Below are positions 53,188-63,512 of a stretch of DNA of 64,000 bases, piece by piece. Numbering within the stretch: position 1 is the first letter of the stretch; each line of letters begins with the position of its first letter. The stretch is taken from the NCBI GenBank assembly GCA_021791495.1, contig JAJYWN010000034.1, positions 22,953 to 86,952 of the forward strand, read 5' to 3'. The position numbers and the translations under genes were made by a program. This stretch comes from Bacillota bacterium (GTDB taxonomy: Bacteria > Bacillota > Sulfobacillia > JAJYWN01). The notes below the pieces were generated by a model that saw nothing but the letters and a program-made list of their open reading frames with translations, did not search any database and was not told where the DNA came from.

Positions 53188-54254
53188 TCGTCAAGATGTT
53201 GGCCCGTAACTTGACGATGGGAACTTCCAGGGTCGTAATCACCGCCCTGACCGTGGCGGGGGCGCTGCTGGTTAACGCTCTTTACGTTTCCTATCACACC
53301 CCCATGGCGGCGCAAACCAAATACATCCCTGGAGAGGCCCGGCTGGTGGTCCTCACGCCGAAAGATGACAAGACGGACACCGATTGGTTGCGGCAGGCCG
53401 GGACGGTGGACTCCTTCGAAACGTTCCACCTCCTCGATGGGTTCATCAAGGACCAGTACGTTCCAGTTTGGGCGGTGTCCGGTGCGCCGCGCGTGGCGGC
53501 GCCTGCCCTCGTACCTCCTGGAAAGCAACCTTCGGCGCCCGGAGAGGCCGTCGTGCCTGCGGTTCTCGCCGGAAACTATGGTCTAGGCATCGGGTCTCCT
53601 TTGTCGATCTTCTCCCCCGGAGCGGGCCTAGCCGCCGTCCCGGACCTGAGAGTGGTGGGCGCGTCCGAAGACCCCCTTTTCCCTTGTGTGGTGACCGTCT
53701 TGCCGGACTCGTCGACCGCCGGTGGGTTCGGGGGAAAGGCACGGGTATTGGTGAGGCTAACCAAAGGGATACCTTCGCGGTCTTTTGTTCAGGAGGTTGC
53801 CCAAACCCATCCCGACATCACGGCGGTTCCCCTGGAGGAGTTCCTGACGCCCACGGGGGTACTCGTATCGGCCGCCGACGTCCTCCAGTCCCAACTGGTG
53901 ATGCTCATCCTGATCATCGCGGCTTTCGGCATCGCCAACAGCATGGCTCTTTCGATGCTGGAAAGACGCAACCAGACGGCGCTCTTGCGGGCGGTGGGGC
54001 TGCCGCGGCAGGAGATCACCCTATTGTTCCTGGCTGAGGCCGCGGTCCTAGCTATGGCCGGGTCGGCCATCGCCTTCGCCGGAGCCTGGGCGGCCTCCCG
54101 GTTCCTGCCGGGGGCCGTGGCCTATGGTCTGCCGAAGGCTATCCTACGGGGATCGGGCTTGGCACTGGCGGTGGGCCTAGGGGCCACTTTGGCGCTGGCC
54201 AACCTTTGGCAACTGGGCAGCCCCATGGAGTTGCTTCGCGGAAGATCGAGCTAA
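53184..54254 (+). CDS. ABC transporter permease (FtsX/MacB type), second
   Basis: The 356-residue protein has an N-terminal helix (about 15-35), an extracytoplasmic domain and three C-terminal helices including SMLERRNQTALLRAVGLPRQ, the typical coupling loop. It starts 4 bases inside the ATPase gene. Together with the preceding permease it forms a heteromeric system. Substrate unknown; no membrane-fusion protein is nearby. Confidence 0.87.
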   Translation: MIVKMLARNLTMGTSRVVITALTVAGALLVNALYVSYHTPMAAQTKYIPGEARLVVLTPKDDKTDTDWLRQAGTVDSFETFHLLDGFIKDQYVPVWAVSGAPRVAAPALVPPGKQPSAPGEAVVPAVLAGNYGLGIGSPLSIFSPGAGLAAVPDLRVVGASEDPLFPCVVTVLPDSSTAGGFGGKARVLVRLTKGIPSRSFVQEVAQTHPDITAVPLEEFLTPTGVLVSAADVLQSQLVMLILIIAAFGIANSMALSMLERRNQTALLRAVGLPRQEITLLFLAEAAVLAMAGSAIAFAGAWAASRFLPGAVAYGLPKAILRGSGLALAVGLGATLALANLWQLGSPMELLRGRSS

Positions 54255-54307
54255 TCGGACTGAAGGGCACCGATGTGGGGCACCGCGCCCGACAGAGCCT
54301 ATCCCCA

Positions 54308-56131
54308 TCAGGCCAGGAACCTCTCCGCCAGCTCCCGGCTGAACTGCTTCTGGTAGAGGCGCCAGTACTGGCCGCGCCGGCGCAGCAGCTCGGCGTGGGT
54401 GCCCTGCTCCACGATGCGGCCGTCGTCGATGACCAGGATCACGTCGGCACTGCGGATGGTGGAGAGGCGGTGGGCGATGACAAACGCCGTCCGCCCCGCC
54501 AGGAGCACGCGCAGGGCCTCCTGGATGAGCTTTTCGGTCTCGGTGTCAATGCTGGACGTGGCCTCGTCGAGGATCAGGATGCGCGGGTCGGCCAGGATGG
54601 CCCGGGCGAAGGCCAGTAGTTGCCGCTGCCCGGTGGACAGCGAGGCCCCGCGTTCGTGGGCGTCGGTCTCGTACCCTTGCGCCGTCTTGATGATGAACTC
54701 ATGGGCCCGCGCCAGCCGGGCGGCCTCCTCCACGTCCCCGTCCGGGGCTTCCAGGCGGCCGTACTTGATGTTCTCCCTAATGCTCCCCGAGAAGATGAAG
54801 GTGTCTTGGAGCACCACCCCCAGCTGACTGCGCAGGGAGCGGATGCTGACGTCCCGCAGGTCCAGCCCGTCGATGGTGACGGCGCCGGCCGTGGGATCGT
54901 AGAAGCGGGCGACAAGGTTCACGATGGTCGACTTCCCGGCTCCCGTTGGACCCACCAAGGCCACCGTGGTGCCGGCGGGCACGCGGAAGGTGACGTCGTG
55001 GAGGACGGGGCGGTCGGCCTCGTAGGCGAAGCTCACCCCTTGGAAGGCCACCTCTCCCTGAATGGTGGGGAGGGGAGTGGCGCCGGGGGCATCCACCACC
55101 AGGGGCTTGGTATCCAGATATTCGAAGACCCGCTCGGCCGAGGCCATGGCCGAGAGGATCTGGCTGTAGACCCGGCTGAAGGTGGAGACCGGTCCCCAGA
55201 ACTTGCCGATGTAGCTTATGAAGGCCAGGAGCAGGCCCAGGGTGAGCCGACCCCGCAAGACTTCCGCCGCCCCATACCACACCACAGCACAGGTGGTGAC
55301 GGCCCCGACGATGTCGGTCAGGGGCCAGAAGACGATCTCCAGTTTTTGGGCGGCCATGTAGGCGCGGCGCTGGCGGTCGTTGAGACGGTCGAAGCGCACC
55401 GTGTTTCGCGCCTGCCGCGAGAAGGCCTGGATGACCTGGATCCCCTGCACCGTCTCGTTCAGGTGGCCGTTGATGCTCGCCACCGCCCTCCGGACTTTCA
55501 GCCAGGCCATCTCCATCCGGCTGCGCCAGCGGTTCAGCATGATGAAGAGGAAAGGGACGGCGGCGAAGGTGATGAGGGCCAGCTTCGCGTGCATGGCCAG
55601 CATGATGACCATGATGCCCACCAGGGAAAGGGCCTGGCTCATTAAGCTGATGAGGCCGCTGTTCACCATAATGCCCATGGCGTTGACATCGTTGGTCACG
55701 CGCGACATGACCTTGCCGGCCGGGCGGCCGTCGAAGAACTTGAATGAGAGCGTCTGAATGTGGTCGAAGACGTGCTGGCGCAGATCGTACAGCACATGTT
55801 GGCCCGTGTAGGTGATCACCTGGATCTGGCGGCGCTGGGCGGCCCAGGCCACCAGGCGCACGGCGCAGAGGGCCAGAACGATTAGGTTCAGTACGCGCAC
55901 ATTGTGGGCCAGGATGCCGTAGTCCACGGCGTAGCGCACGAAGATGGGTTCGACCAGCCCGGCGGTGGTGGTGACAAACATCAGGAGAGCGGCGAAAGCC
56001 ATGCTGCGCCGGTAGGGACGGCCGTAGGCCAGCATCCGGAAGAAGTTCCGGTTGTTGAAGGGGCGCCGCGCTGCCTCTTGCTCTTCGTCTTGGTCTTCGT
56101 CTTCGTAGTCCAGTTCGTCATTAGGCGCCAC
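54308..56131 (-). CDS. ABC exporter half-transporter, BmrD-like
   Basis: The protein of about 607 residues has six membrane helices and a nucleotide-binding domain with GPTGAGKSTIVNL, LILDEATSSIDTET and IAHRLSTIRSAD. Its signature reads LSTGQRQLL rather than LSGGQ. The N-terminus is strikingly acidic (DELDYEDEDQDEEQEAARRP). GTG 56131 is chosen for GGGGGTGA 5 bases upstream; ATG 56161 is also possible. It overlaps the upstream exporter gene and forms a heterodimer with it. Confidence 0.9.
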   Translation of the reverse strand: MAPNDELDYEDEDQDEEQEAARRPFNNRNFFRMLAYGRPYRRSMAFAALLMFVTTTAGLVEPIFVRYAVDYGILAHNVRVLNLIVLALCAVRLVAWAAQRRQIQVITYTGQHVLYDLRQHVFDHIQTLSFKFFDGRPAGKVMSRVTNDVNAMGIMVNSGLISLMSQALSLVGIMVIMLAMHAKLALITFAAVPFLFIMLNRWRSRMEMAWLKVRRAVASINGHLNETVQGIQVIQAFSRQARNTVRFDRLNDRQRRAYMAAQKLEIVFWPLTDIVGAVTTCAVVWYGAAEVLRGRLTLGLLLAFISYIGKFWGPVSTFSRVYSQILSAMASAERVFEYLDTKPLVVDAPGATPLPTIQGEVAFQGVSFAYEADRPVLHDVTFRVPAGTTVALVGPTGAGKSTIVNLVARFYDPTAGAVTIDGLDLRDVSIRSLRSQLGVVLQDTFIFSGSIRENIKYGRLEAPDGDVEEAARLARAHEFIIKTAQGYETDAHERGASLSTGQRQLLAFARAILADPRILILDEATSSIDTETEKLIQEALRVLLAGRTAFVIAHRLSTIRSADVILVIDDGRIVEQGTHAELLRRRGQYWRLYQKQFSRELAERFLA

Positions 56132-57965
56132 AGCCTTCACCCCCTTCCGCCGGCTGTCCATCGCCGGTGCGACCGGCCTGTCCCGTCTGGCGCGCCTCGG
56201 CCGGGTCGTTCCCCGTGTCGTTGCCGGCGGCGATTTCCGCGTCCGACCCGAACTGGGTGTCGAACATCCGCCGGTACAGCCCGTGTCCCGCCAGGAGTTC
56301 CTCGTGGGTGCCGAACTCCGTGACCCGCCCGTTCTCCAAGACGAGGACGCGGTCGGCGTTCTTCACGGTCGACAGCCGTTTGGCGATGATGAGGGTCGTC
56401 CGCCCCTGCATGGCCTGCTCCAGGCCCTCCTGGATGGCGAACTCGGTTTCCGTATCCACGCTGGACGTGGCCTCGTCCAGAATGAGGATGCGCGGGTCAG
56501 TCAGTAGCGCCCGCGCCAGGGCCACCCGCTGTTTCTGCCCGCCCGACAGGCCTACTCCCCGTTCGCCGACTCGCGTGTCGTAGCCTTTCGGCAGGTCCGT
56601 GACAAAGTCGTGGGCCTGGGCCACCTGAGCGGCGGCAACGATCTCGTCCGGGGACGCGTCGGGGTGGCCGAAGGCGATATTCTGTTTCACCGGCGCGGAG
56701 AATAGGAACGTCTCCTGCAGCACCACGCCTATCTGCCGCCGCAGGGACGCCAAGGTCACATCACGGACGTCGTACCCGTCGATGGTGACGCGCCCGGCGG
56801 TGACGTCGTGGAAACGGGGGATGAGGTTGATTAGCGTGCTCTTGCCGGACCCCGTCCCCCCGACCACGGCGACGACCTCGCCGGGGCGGATCTCGAAGTT
56901 TAGATCGGCCAGCGCCGGTTCTGTGGCATCGGAAAACTGGAAGGAGACGTTTTCGAAGCGCAGGAGGCCACGGACCGGAGGCAGAGGGATGGCGGTCGGG
57001 GAATCGGTGATCTCCGGCTTCGTATCGATGATCTCGAAGACCCGCGGGGCGGCCGCCAATGCCTGTTCCATGTCGTTCACCAGCCAGCCCATCATGCGGA
57101 TGGGCCAGATGAGCATCATGAGGTAGCTCTGGAAGGCGAAGAGCGCGCCGATGGTCATGCGCCCGCTCATGACTTCCAGTCCACCGTACCAGATCAGGAC
57201 CACCGCCGACAGCCCCGACAGGAGGTCCATGACGGGCTGGGCGCCGGCTTCGACTTTCCCACGGACGACGTTTTCGTCATAGACCTTCTGGTTCCGTCCG
57301 GCGAACTTGCCTATCTCGAAGTGTTCACGGGCGAAGGCCTTCACGACCCGGACCCCGGTGACGTTCTCCTGGAGAACGGTGGTCATGTGCCCGACCTGTT
57401 CCCGCACCTTCTCCCAGGCAGGCCGGACCCGTTTCTGGAACCCGAACACGGTCCGTCCCAGGAAGGGGAAGGTCACCATACAGACGAGGGTGAGCCGCCA
57501 GTCCAGATAGAGCAGGAAGCCCAGCACCGCCAGGAAGGTTACGATGACCTGGGTCAGGAGTAGGCCACCCCAGCCCAGGAAGTGCTGCATGGCCTCGATG
57601 TCGCTGGTCAGGCGAGACATGATCTGCCCGGTCTGAGCCTTCGTAAAGTAGCTGGCGGACAGGTTCATCAGGTGGTCGTGGAGCTGCTTGCGCAGGTCGT
57701 ACACGGCGTTTTGCCCAGTTAGCTCGGAGAAGTACCACTGGACATAGGAAGTCACGCCCTTGACCAAGTTCACGCCGATGATACCCAATGCCAGCCAGGT
57801 CACCAGCATCATGTCCCGGTCCACCAGGCCGCGGTCGACGATAAGCCGTATCAGGTAGGGCGGGACCATATCCAGGGCGGTCCCCGTCGCGAGGCCGAGG
57901 ACCACCAGGGCCAGGTAGGGCCAGTATGGGGCCGCCAAGGCCATAACACGGGTGAACCGGCGCAC
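56121..57965 (-). CDS. ABC exporter half-transporter, BmrC-like, altered H-loop
   Basis: The 614-residue protein has six helices and a nucleotide-binding domain with GGTGSGKSTLINL, LSGGQKQRVALARALL and LILDEATSSVDTET. The switch histidine, normally in IAHRLST, is Lys here (IAKRLSTVKNAD). Loss of this His in one half is typical of exporters with one degenerate ATP site. A C-terminal polar tail precedes the next gene. Divergent from nothing; the operon promoter should lie right of 57965. Confidence 0.9.
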   Translation of the reverse strand: MRRFTRVMALAAPYWPYLALVVLGLATGTALDMVPPYLIRLIVDRGLVDRDMMLVTWLALGIIGVNLVKGVTSYVQWYFSELTGQNAVYDLRKQLHDHLMNLSASYFTKAQTGQIMSRLTSDIEAMQHFLGWGGLLLTQVIVTFLAVLGFLLYLDWRLTLVCMVTFPFLGRTVFGFQKRVRPAWEKVREQVGHMTTVLQENVTGVRVVKAFAREHFEIGKFAGRNQKVYDENVVRGKVEAGAQPVMDLLSGLSAVVLIWYGGLEVMSGRMTIGALFAFQSYLMMLIWPIRMMGWLVNDMEQALAAAPRVFEIIDTKPEITDSPTAIPLPPVRGLLRFENVSFQFSDATEPALADLNFEIRPGEVVAVVGGTGSGKSTLINLIPRFHDVTAGRVTIDGYDVRDVTLASLRRQIGVVLQETFLFSAPVKQNIAFGHPDASPDEIVAAAQVAQAHDFVTDLPKGYDTRVGERGVGLSGGQKQRVALARALLTDPRILILDEATSSVDTETEFAIQEGLEQAMQGRTTLIIAKRLSTVKNADRVLVLENGRVTEFGTHEELLAGHGLYRRMFDTQFGSDAEIAAGNDTGNDPAEARQTGQAGRTGDGQPAEGGEGCGA

Positions 57966-58156
57966 GGGCGCCCTCCTACAGGGTCATGGTGATATCGGAC
58001 GAGTCTGGCGCGAAAAGGGGAAACCGGGGAGCGGGCCGTTCCCCGATTAGGAAGTCCCTGGATATTCTACTATAACTCCCGGATGGGTGTCCACCCACTC
58101 ACCAACTGGCATCCCGGGAGCGCGAGTCGGAGTAAGGTTTCGGCGCCTGTGTCCGG

Positions 58157-58921
58157 CTATTGCGGCTCCGGACCGAATTCGGACTGTGGGAACCCCAAGG
58201 CGTCCATGACCATGGGGTGGTCCATGTTCAGGTGCATGATGTTGATCTCCTTGCCCTCGATGGCGGCGATGCGCCGACGGAAGACGTCGTCGTTCAGGAG
58301 GTCCACCAGTACCCGTCGCACCTCGGACTCCGGCTGGTTGCGCACGCGTGAGTAAACGCGCACGGTCGAAGTGAAGGTGATGATGTTGTTCCTTGTCTGT
58401 CCGTTATAGACGAACCGGATGATGTCCAAGGGGTCGATGGGCGATGCCTGTTCCGGTTCGATGAAGATGGTGTCACTGGCCGCCAGCGCCAGTTCCCTCT
58501 TTACGCACCCAAGGACGCCGAGGATGATGACCTTCTTCTTATGGCGCACCCGCAGGCGCCCCGCCACCCCGGAAAAGTGGCCGTCGCCGGTGCCGAGGAC
58601 GTAGGTCTCGATGTCCGGCCGGTCCATGAGGGTCTGATAGATGTCGTCCAGCATGCGGAAGTCCACGTGACTCTTGATCTTGTCCCCGACGACCTGCGAG
58701 GGGACGTGGATGGCTTCGATGCTGCAGGTGGCCAGCATGGAGGTCTGGTTGCGCAGCTCGGCCTGGTCGAAGTCGGCGAAAGCCTTGGCGTGCGCGATCT
58801 GGCCGAGGGTCTCGAGCTGCTCCACAATGCCGCGGGGGTCCAACACCTGGCGGTGCTGGTCCGCCATGCCGCGGAATAGGTTTTCGAAATCGATGAAGAG
58901 AGCTATCTTCGAAGGGTTCAA
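58157..58921 (-). CDS. NYN-domain (PIN-like) protein, LabA/DUF88 type
   Basis: The 254-residue protein opens IALFIDFENLFRGM with the conserved Asp and Asn of NYN domains, followed by KSHVDFRMLDDI and YVLGTGDGHFSGVAGRLR carrying the other acidic residues. Such proteins are probable metal-dependent RNases. The C-terminal 80 residues resemble a winged-helix or OST-HTH/LOTUS-like tail (VRVYSRVRNQPESEVRRVLV). The start is TTG behind GGAG. Confidence 0.82.
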   Translation of the reverse strand: MNPSKIALFIDFENLFRGMADQHRQVLDPRGIVEQLETLGQIAHAKAFADFDQAELRNQTSMLATCSIEAIHVPSQVVGDKIKSHVDFRMLDDIYQTLMDRPDIETYVLGTGDGHFSGVAGRLRVRHKKKVIILGVLGCVKRELALAASDTIFIEPEQASPIDPLDIIRFVYNGQTRNNIITFTSTVRVYSRVRNQPESEVRRVLVDLLNDDVFRRRIAAIEGKEINIMHLNMDHPMVMDALGFPQSEFGPEPQ

Positions 58922-59136
58922 GTTAATGGTCTCCAGGAAAGTCCACCTCTCTTGGGGGGCCAGCGAGTCGGTTCAGTATATGAGGGGTCACTCCGCATAA
59001 GCATGGGGTTTCGGGGAAAGGCCGCTGATGCGGCGGCGCGGCGGCGCCGCCCGGCGCGCCGTCGCGATAGGAAAGGAGTGATGCAGGCGGACGGGCCCTC
59101 ATAGGTTTGAGCCGGATGGAGTGAGGGGGCTATGCC

Positions 59137-59949
59137 ATGAGGCTGGTGCGGTCCGTGGTTCTGGCTGTCTTGGCACTCGTCATGGCCGTGGTGGTGGTGG
59201 GGGCGGCCGCCGGCGGGTGCGGTGCCCCGACTCCCGGCAGCTGGCGTGCGGTGCGGGCGGCGAAGAAGCTGGTGGTGGGCACGTCGGCCGACTATCCCCC
59301 GTTCGAGTACCTTGACGAAAAGGGGCAGGTGGCCGGGTTCGACATCGACCTCGTCCGGGCGGTCGGAGCCAAGCTGGGGGTGGAAGTCGAGATACGCGAC
59401 ATCTCCTTTGACAGCCTCCTGGCCGCCTTGGAGCAGGGGAAGGTCGACATCGTCATCGCCTATATCAGCCCAAACGCGAAACGCCAGGAGAAGGTGGATT
59501 TCACCTTGCCGTACTACGAGAGCCAGCAGGCCATCCTGGTCGGCAAAGCCTCGACTTTCCGGCCCGCCAGGCCAGAGGACCTGGCAGGGCACACTATCGG
59601 GCTACAGACCGGGTCGGTACAGGACGACTGGGTGCGCGAACAGTTACTGAAGACGGGGAAGGCCACCGAGAAGCAGGTCGTCCGCTACCCCCTCATCGAC
59701 CAGGCCTTCGACGACCTGGCTAAGAACAAAGTGGAGACCGTGTTCGCCGATCTGCCCGTCGCCAAGGCCTATGCCAAGAAGCTCGGGCTGACCATCGCCC
59801 TGGTCTGCCAGGTGACCACTGAGAAGCCCGCCATCGCGGTACGCAAGGGGTCGCGTGACCTGCGGGAGCGCCTGGACAAGGCCGTCGCGGACCTGAAGAA
59901 GGACGGGACGCTGGACACCCTGGTCGACAAATACCTATCCGGCCAGTAG
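59137..59949 (+). CDS. Amino acid ABC substrate-binding lipoprotein (orphan)
   Basis: The 270-residue protein has a lipoprotein signal (hydrophobic stretch then AAGGC lipobox, Cys at about 28) and a SBP_bac_3 domain: VGTSADYPPFEYLDEKGQ, GFDIDLVRAVGAKLGVEVE, RQEKVDFTLPYYESQQA. It would bind a polar amino acid outside the membrane. The usual permease and ATPase genes are absent on both sides, so it depends on a distant transporter or acts as a sensor. Confidence 0.9.
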   Translation: MRLVRSVVLAVLALVMAVVVVGAAAGGCGAPTPGSWRAVRAAKKLVVGTSADYPPFEYLDEKGQVAGFDIDLVRAVGAKLGVEVEIRDISFDSLLAALEQGKVDIVIAYISPNAKRQEKVDFTLPYYESQQAILVGKASTFRPARPEDLAGHTIGLQTGSVQDDWVREQLLKTGKATEKQVVRYPLIDQAFDDLAKNKVETVFADLPVAKAYAKKLGLTIALVCQVTTEKPAIAVRKGSRDLRERLDKAVADLKKDGTLDTLVDKYLSGQ

Positions 59950-60702
59950 CTCCCCGGACTGCCGCGGCCCCCTGCGCGAACGGTTGCCCGGCCCAAGTCC
60001 CTTCTGTTCGTTGGTCGGAAGCTTAAAGAGTGCTCTGGCGATCAAGACATTCCATATCGCCAAGATTACAACGGAGATGACCGAAAGCGTGATACCTATC
60101 CCTGGCACGAATAGGCCGAATCCGAGTAGGTTCCCGAGAACCCCCACACAAGCGGTGGCTTTTCCGAAGGCAGGGCTCCGTAGCATGACAAACGAGAGCA
60201 GAAGAGGAGCGGCGGATAGAAACAAATAGCTCACCTGGAAGGCGCTACCCTGGTAAATGGCCAGCATCGCCTGCCCCGCCGCCAGGAACGCTGATCTCTG
60301 CGCGTCCGTCGTGGCGGCCGTGAATTGTCGGCTCAGGGATAGCATATTGAAGGCCGTGTTCGACGCGAAGTAGATAGCTATCCCCAGGAAACCAAAGACG
60401 GTGGCAATCGCCGTGAGGGAGTGACTGACTCGTCTGAGAGCAGCGAAAAGGGCGAGATACATCAGGCCCCAAAGCGCATAAATGGCCATCAGCAGGAGGT
60501 CCATGGCGAGGAGTCCAAGGATGGCGCTCTTCTGAAACAGCGCAAAATAGCCCATGACCGTGCTGGGTGGCGGGTTGGCGATGAAGACGACGATCTGGAC
60601 CACTGTCAAGGCCACTATGAGCAAGGCGGCTGCTCCACCCACTTTGTAGAGACCATTCACCTGGGAATCCGCGGCGTCGACTCCAGACACCATGTGTGAC
60701 AT
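59935..60702 (-). CDS. DUF4386-like membrane protein
   Basis: The 255-residue protein has about six hydrophobic helices and a basic C-terminus (NRSRRGPRQ). It resembles DUF4386 proteins by layout only. GGGAGG lies 8 bases before the ATG. Its 3' end overlaps the binding-protein gene by 15 bases, tail to tail. Confidence 0.6.
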   Translation of the reverse strand: MSHMVSGVDAADSQVNGLYKVGGAAALLIVALTVVQIVVFIANPPPSTVMGYFALFQKSAILGLLAMDLLLMAIYALWGLMYLALFAALRRVSHSLTAIATVFGFLGIAIYFASNTAFNMLSLSRQFTAATTDAQRSAFLAAGQAMLAIYQGSAFQVSYLFLSAAPLLLSFVMLRSPAFGKATACVGVLGNLLGFGLFVPGIGITLSVISVVILAIWNVLIARALFKLPTNEQKGLGPGNRSRRGPRQSGELLAG

Positions 60703-60767
60703 CGCCAGGGCCTCCCTTCATCCAACGCACTCGTTCCGCCTGGCAGCGGGCGGCCGGTCGGCTGCCT

Positions 60768-61289
60768 TCATCTCATCAATTGGGCGAGTTCTGCTCCCCA
60801 TAGCCTAGCTCTTTCCAACTCCCCGGCCCGGAGAGGGCCGTACTTCCCACTTACGATGAAGCGGGCGGCTTTTGCAATGGGCCGATATCCCGCGCTATCT
60901 AGCTCTCGTTCGATGGTGGTCGTGGCGCCTCCCGGCGACCACGAAATCCGGGTCTCGAACGCAGCCGAGCGCGCGGTGGGGCGGCCAGTTGAACCAGCGA
61001 TCCCCCTGGGGAGAGCATCCAGCCACGTCCGCATCGACGGGTGGGAGAGGTCGGGCGGAGTAGGATGCCCGCCTGGGTTTGCGGTGAGGCCTTTCAGCAT
61101 GCTATCTGTGGGCAGAGAGAAGCCGAGCACCGGGGCGCCTGCCACGATGAGGTCGGCGGCGGAGACCACCGCGGCGGATGCCTGGGCGGTCGACAGGGCT
61201 TGCGCGCCGGGGCCGATGCCTTCCGCGACGGCGTGGGCCACGGCGGCGGTGTTCCCCCAGTGGGATTCGTAGACGACGACAGCTTTCAC
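60768..61289 (-). CDS. Flavodoxin-family protein
   Basis: The 173-residue protein begins MKAVVVYESHWGNTAAVAHA, with a phosphate-binding loop ESxxGNT-like (ESHWGNT), and continues with LIVAGAPVLGFSLP. The length and later motifs fit a flavodoxin-fold protein that binds FMN. The start is GTG behind GGAGGG. Electron-transfer partner unknown. Confidence 0.75.
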   Translation of the reverse strand: MKAVVVYESHWGNTAAVAHAVAEGIGPGAQALSTAQASAAVVSAADLIVAGAPVLGFSLPTDSMLKGLTANPGGHPTPPDLSHPSMRTWLDALPRGIAGSTGRPTARSAAFETRISWSPGGATTTIERELDSAGYRPIAKAARFIVSGKYGPLRAGELERARLWGAELAQLMR

Positions 61290-61419
61290 AGCACTCGCCC
61301 TCCGTTCATCTTCGACTCGTCTTCGACGTTCATTTTAGGGCTAAACCGGAGTAGCTTGGTATCCATCAAAGGATAGATCCCGCGGTTCTGCGGGGGCGAG
61401 TGCGGGCCGGCCCGCTGAG

Positions 61420-62501
61420 TTATACCACTGTCAAGTCTTTGGTCGCGTGGCTGAAGGTCTCGCCTCCGGTGGGCGTCACGAGGACCACATCTTCCACGCG
61501 GATAGCCACGCCAGGCCCGTTTACGCTAGGTTCCACGGTGAAGGTCATGCCGGGCTGCAAGGTGCGCGTCTCGGGTTGCGTGAGGAAGGGCGGTTCATGG
61601 ACGTCGCAGCCGATACCGTGGCCCAAGCGGTGCCAGAAGAGGTGGGCGTAGCCTGCCCTCTCCAGTGTCCCACGGGCGGCGGCGTCGGCATCGGCACCGG
61701 TGGCGGCACCGCCGCGCAGAGCTTCCATGCCGGCCCGCTGCGCTGCCATGACCAGCGAGTGGATGCGTTGCTCCTCGGCGGTGGGTTCCCCGCAGAAGAC
61801 GGTACGGCCGAAGTCAGAGCAGTATCCCTCATAGATGGCACCGAAGTCAAAGGAGACGTGCATTCCATCTTCCAAGGTAGATCCACTTCCGTGGCCACAT
61901 CAAGGGCGGTCATGCCCCGCTTCATCCGACCAACGACGGCGTCAAAGGCTTCGTCGGCGATGCGGGCGGCGGTGCGCATCAGGTCGAGCTCGGCCGGCTC
62001 CTTGACCATGCGGAGGGCTGCGACCAGGTCGCCGACGGTGGCGATGCGGAGGCGCGGGTAGGCCTGTTGGAACCCTTGAGCGGTCTCGATCCAGAGCCGG
62101 TTGCCTACGGCCAGTGTGGAGGGGCGTTCGGCCCCGATACCCATCACTCCGTCTATCCCCAGGCGGCGCGGCAGGCCGGTTAGGAACTCCAGGGGGTCTT
62201 GGAACTCGGGGATGTCAACCACATCAGCAAGCCACGGTTTGCCGGCCACCTGGCTACGCACGTACTTGGAGGCCATATAGGGCGAAAGGACGATGACTCC
62301 GCGGCCCGCGATCAGGAACGCGCCCAAGAGCCAGTCGGCCGGCTGGACCAGGTCGGTGTTTCCGGCGGTCCGCCGGTGGAAACCGGTGAGGTAGTCCAAG
62401 TCCCCGGAAGGCGGCAAGAAGAGGAGGTCCAAGCCCCTCTCCTCCATGCGGGCGAAGACCTTGGCCTGACGAGCTTGGTAGACGGCGGCTGGAAAGGTCA
62501 T
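61420..62501 (-). pseudogene. M24 (creatinase/prolidase-like) peptidase, deleted and frameshifted
   Basis: From ATG 62501 (behind GGGAGG) the first frame gives the N-terminal creatinase domain and the start of the peptidase domain up to GMTALDVATEVD (about 61880). The second frame resumes with GMHVSFDFGAIYEGYCSDFG, LGHGIGCDVHEPPF, FTVEPSV and IRVEDVVLV and stops at 61420. Between them some 45 residues, including the substrate-binding His region, are missing and the frame changes. All five metal ligands survive but the enzyme is broken as read. Confidence 0.75.
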
Positions 62502-62788
62502 TAGAGGCGCCTCCCGGTCGATTCCTCGTAACCCGATTCGCGGCGGCGGCAACGGTCTGGTCCGTGGCCATGGTCCACGGTCTCGTTTCTCTTCAACTCT
62601 TCGAGGAACCTTCCGGTGGGCTCGACCGTACATGAATCGTCCGGGAGCTGAGGCGATCGGGCCCGGGAGATCGCGGGTCGGGGCCCAGGGGCCGAGGGTC
62701 AGGGGATCCGGGCATGTCCTGGCAAGTCCGGGCCGACCAGGACTCGCGCTGGCGGGCGTCGAACCCCTTTTAAGAGAGGGGCGTTCGG

Positions 62789-63280
62789 ATGTTACAGTCC
62801 ATCGGCCAAATCCTGCTGATAATCGCTGGCTTTCTCGTACTCCTATTGACTGTCCTGGCCGCTTTCCTGCTGGCCAATGGTGCCAGTCTCCACGAACTCA
62901 CCGCTTTCGTCCCTAACCTTGCCAGCCTGATCGCGTCCCTGTACAAAGATGACCGGGTGCCGGCCAGAGCCAAGGTGGCGCTGGCGGCGCTGGGCGCCTA
63001 CCTCGCCACTCCCTTCGACCTCATCCCCGACTTCGTCCCTTTCCTAGGGTATCTGGATGACGTGATTGTGGTGGCGGTCGCTTTCGATGGTGTGTTCAAT
63101 CAGATTGACCGGGCCATCGTTTTGGAGCATTGGAAAGGGGACGCCCAATCCCTTGATGTGGTGTCACGTTCGGCCGCCAGGCTTTCGGCCGTCGTCCCGG
63201 CCGGCCTGAAACGGCGGCTTTTCGGTGCCGGCACCCGGCCGGGCGAAGAGAGGGAAGGGGCGGAAGGCAAGGAGAACTAG
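62789..63280 (+). CDS. DUF1232 (YkvA-like) membrane protein
   Basis: The 163-residue protein has an N-terminal membrane helix (about 5-28) and a DUF1232 domain with TPFDLIPDFVPFLGYLDDVI, the family hallmark. The C-terminus is charged (Glu/Gly-rich). GAGAGGGG lies 7 bases before the ATG. The role of DUF1232 is not established. Confidence 0.85.
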   Translation: MLQSIGQILLIIAGFLVLLLTVLAAFLLANGASLHELTAFVPNLASLIASLYKDDRVPARAKVALAALGAYLATPFDLIPDFVPFLGYLDDVIVVAVAFDGVFNQIDRAIVLEHWKGDAQSLDVVSRSAARLSAVVPAGLKRRLFGAGTRPGEEREGAEGKEN

Positions 63281-63512
63281 CGAGAGGCCGGTCACCGCCA
63301 CGGCGTCCACTAGATGGAGCCCGCCGAACTGGAAACTGTCCAGAAATCAGTCAGAGCGCTTAGCAAATGTCGCGGAGCGGACATTCCTTCCGCGAAAGGC
63401 TTGAACAAATGGGCCCAACCCCCGAAAGATTGCCTCATCGGGGCATCTGTTCACAGGAAAGCCATTTTATGTTCACCGGCTGCGGCTTCAGACCACGCGG
63501 AAGACCCACGAC

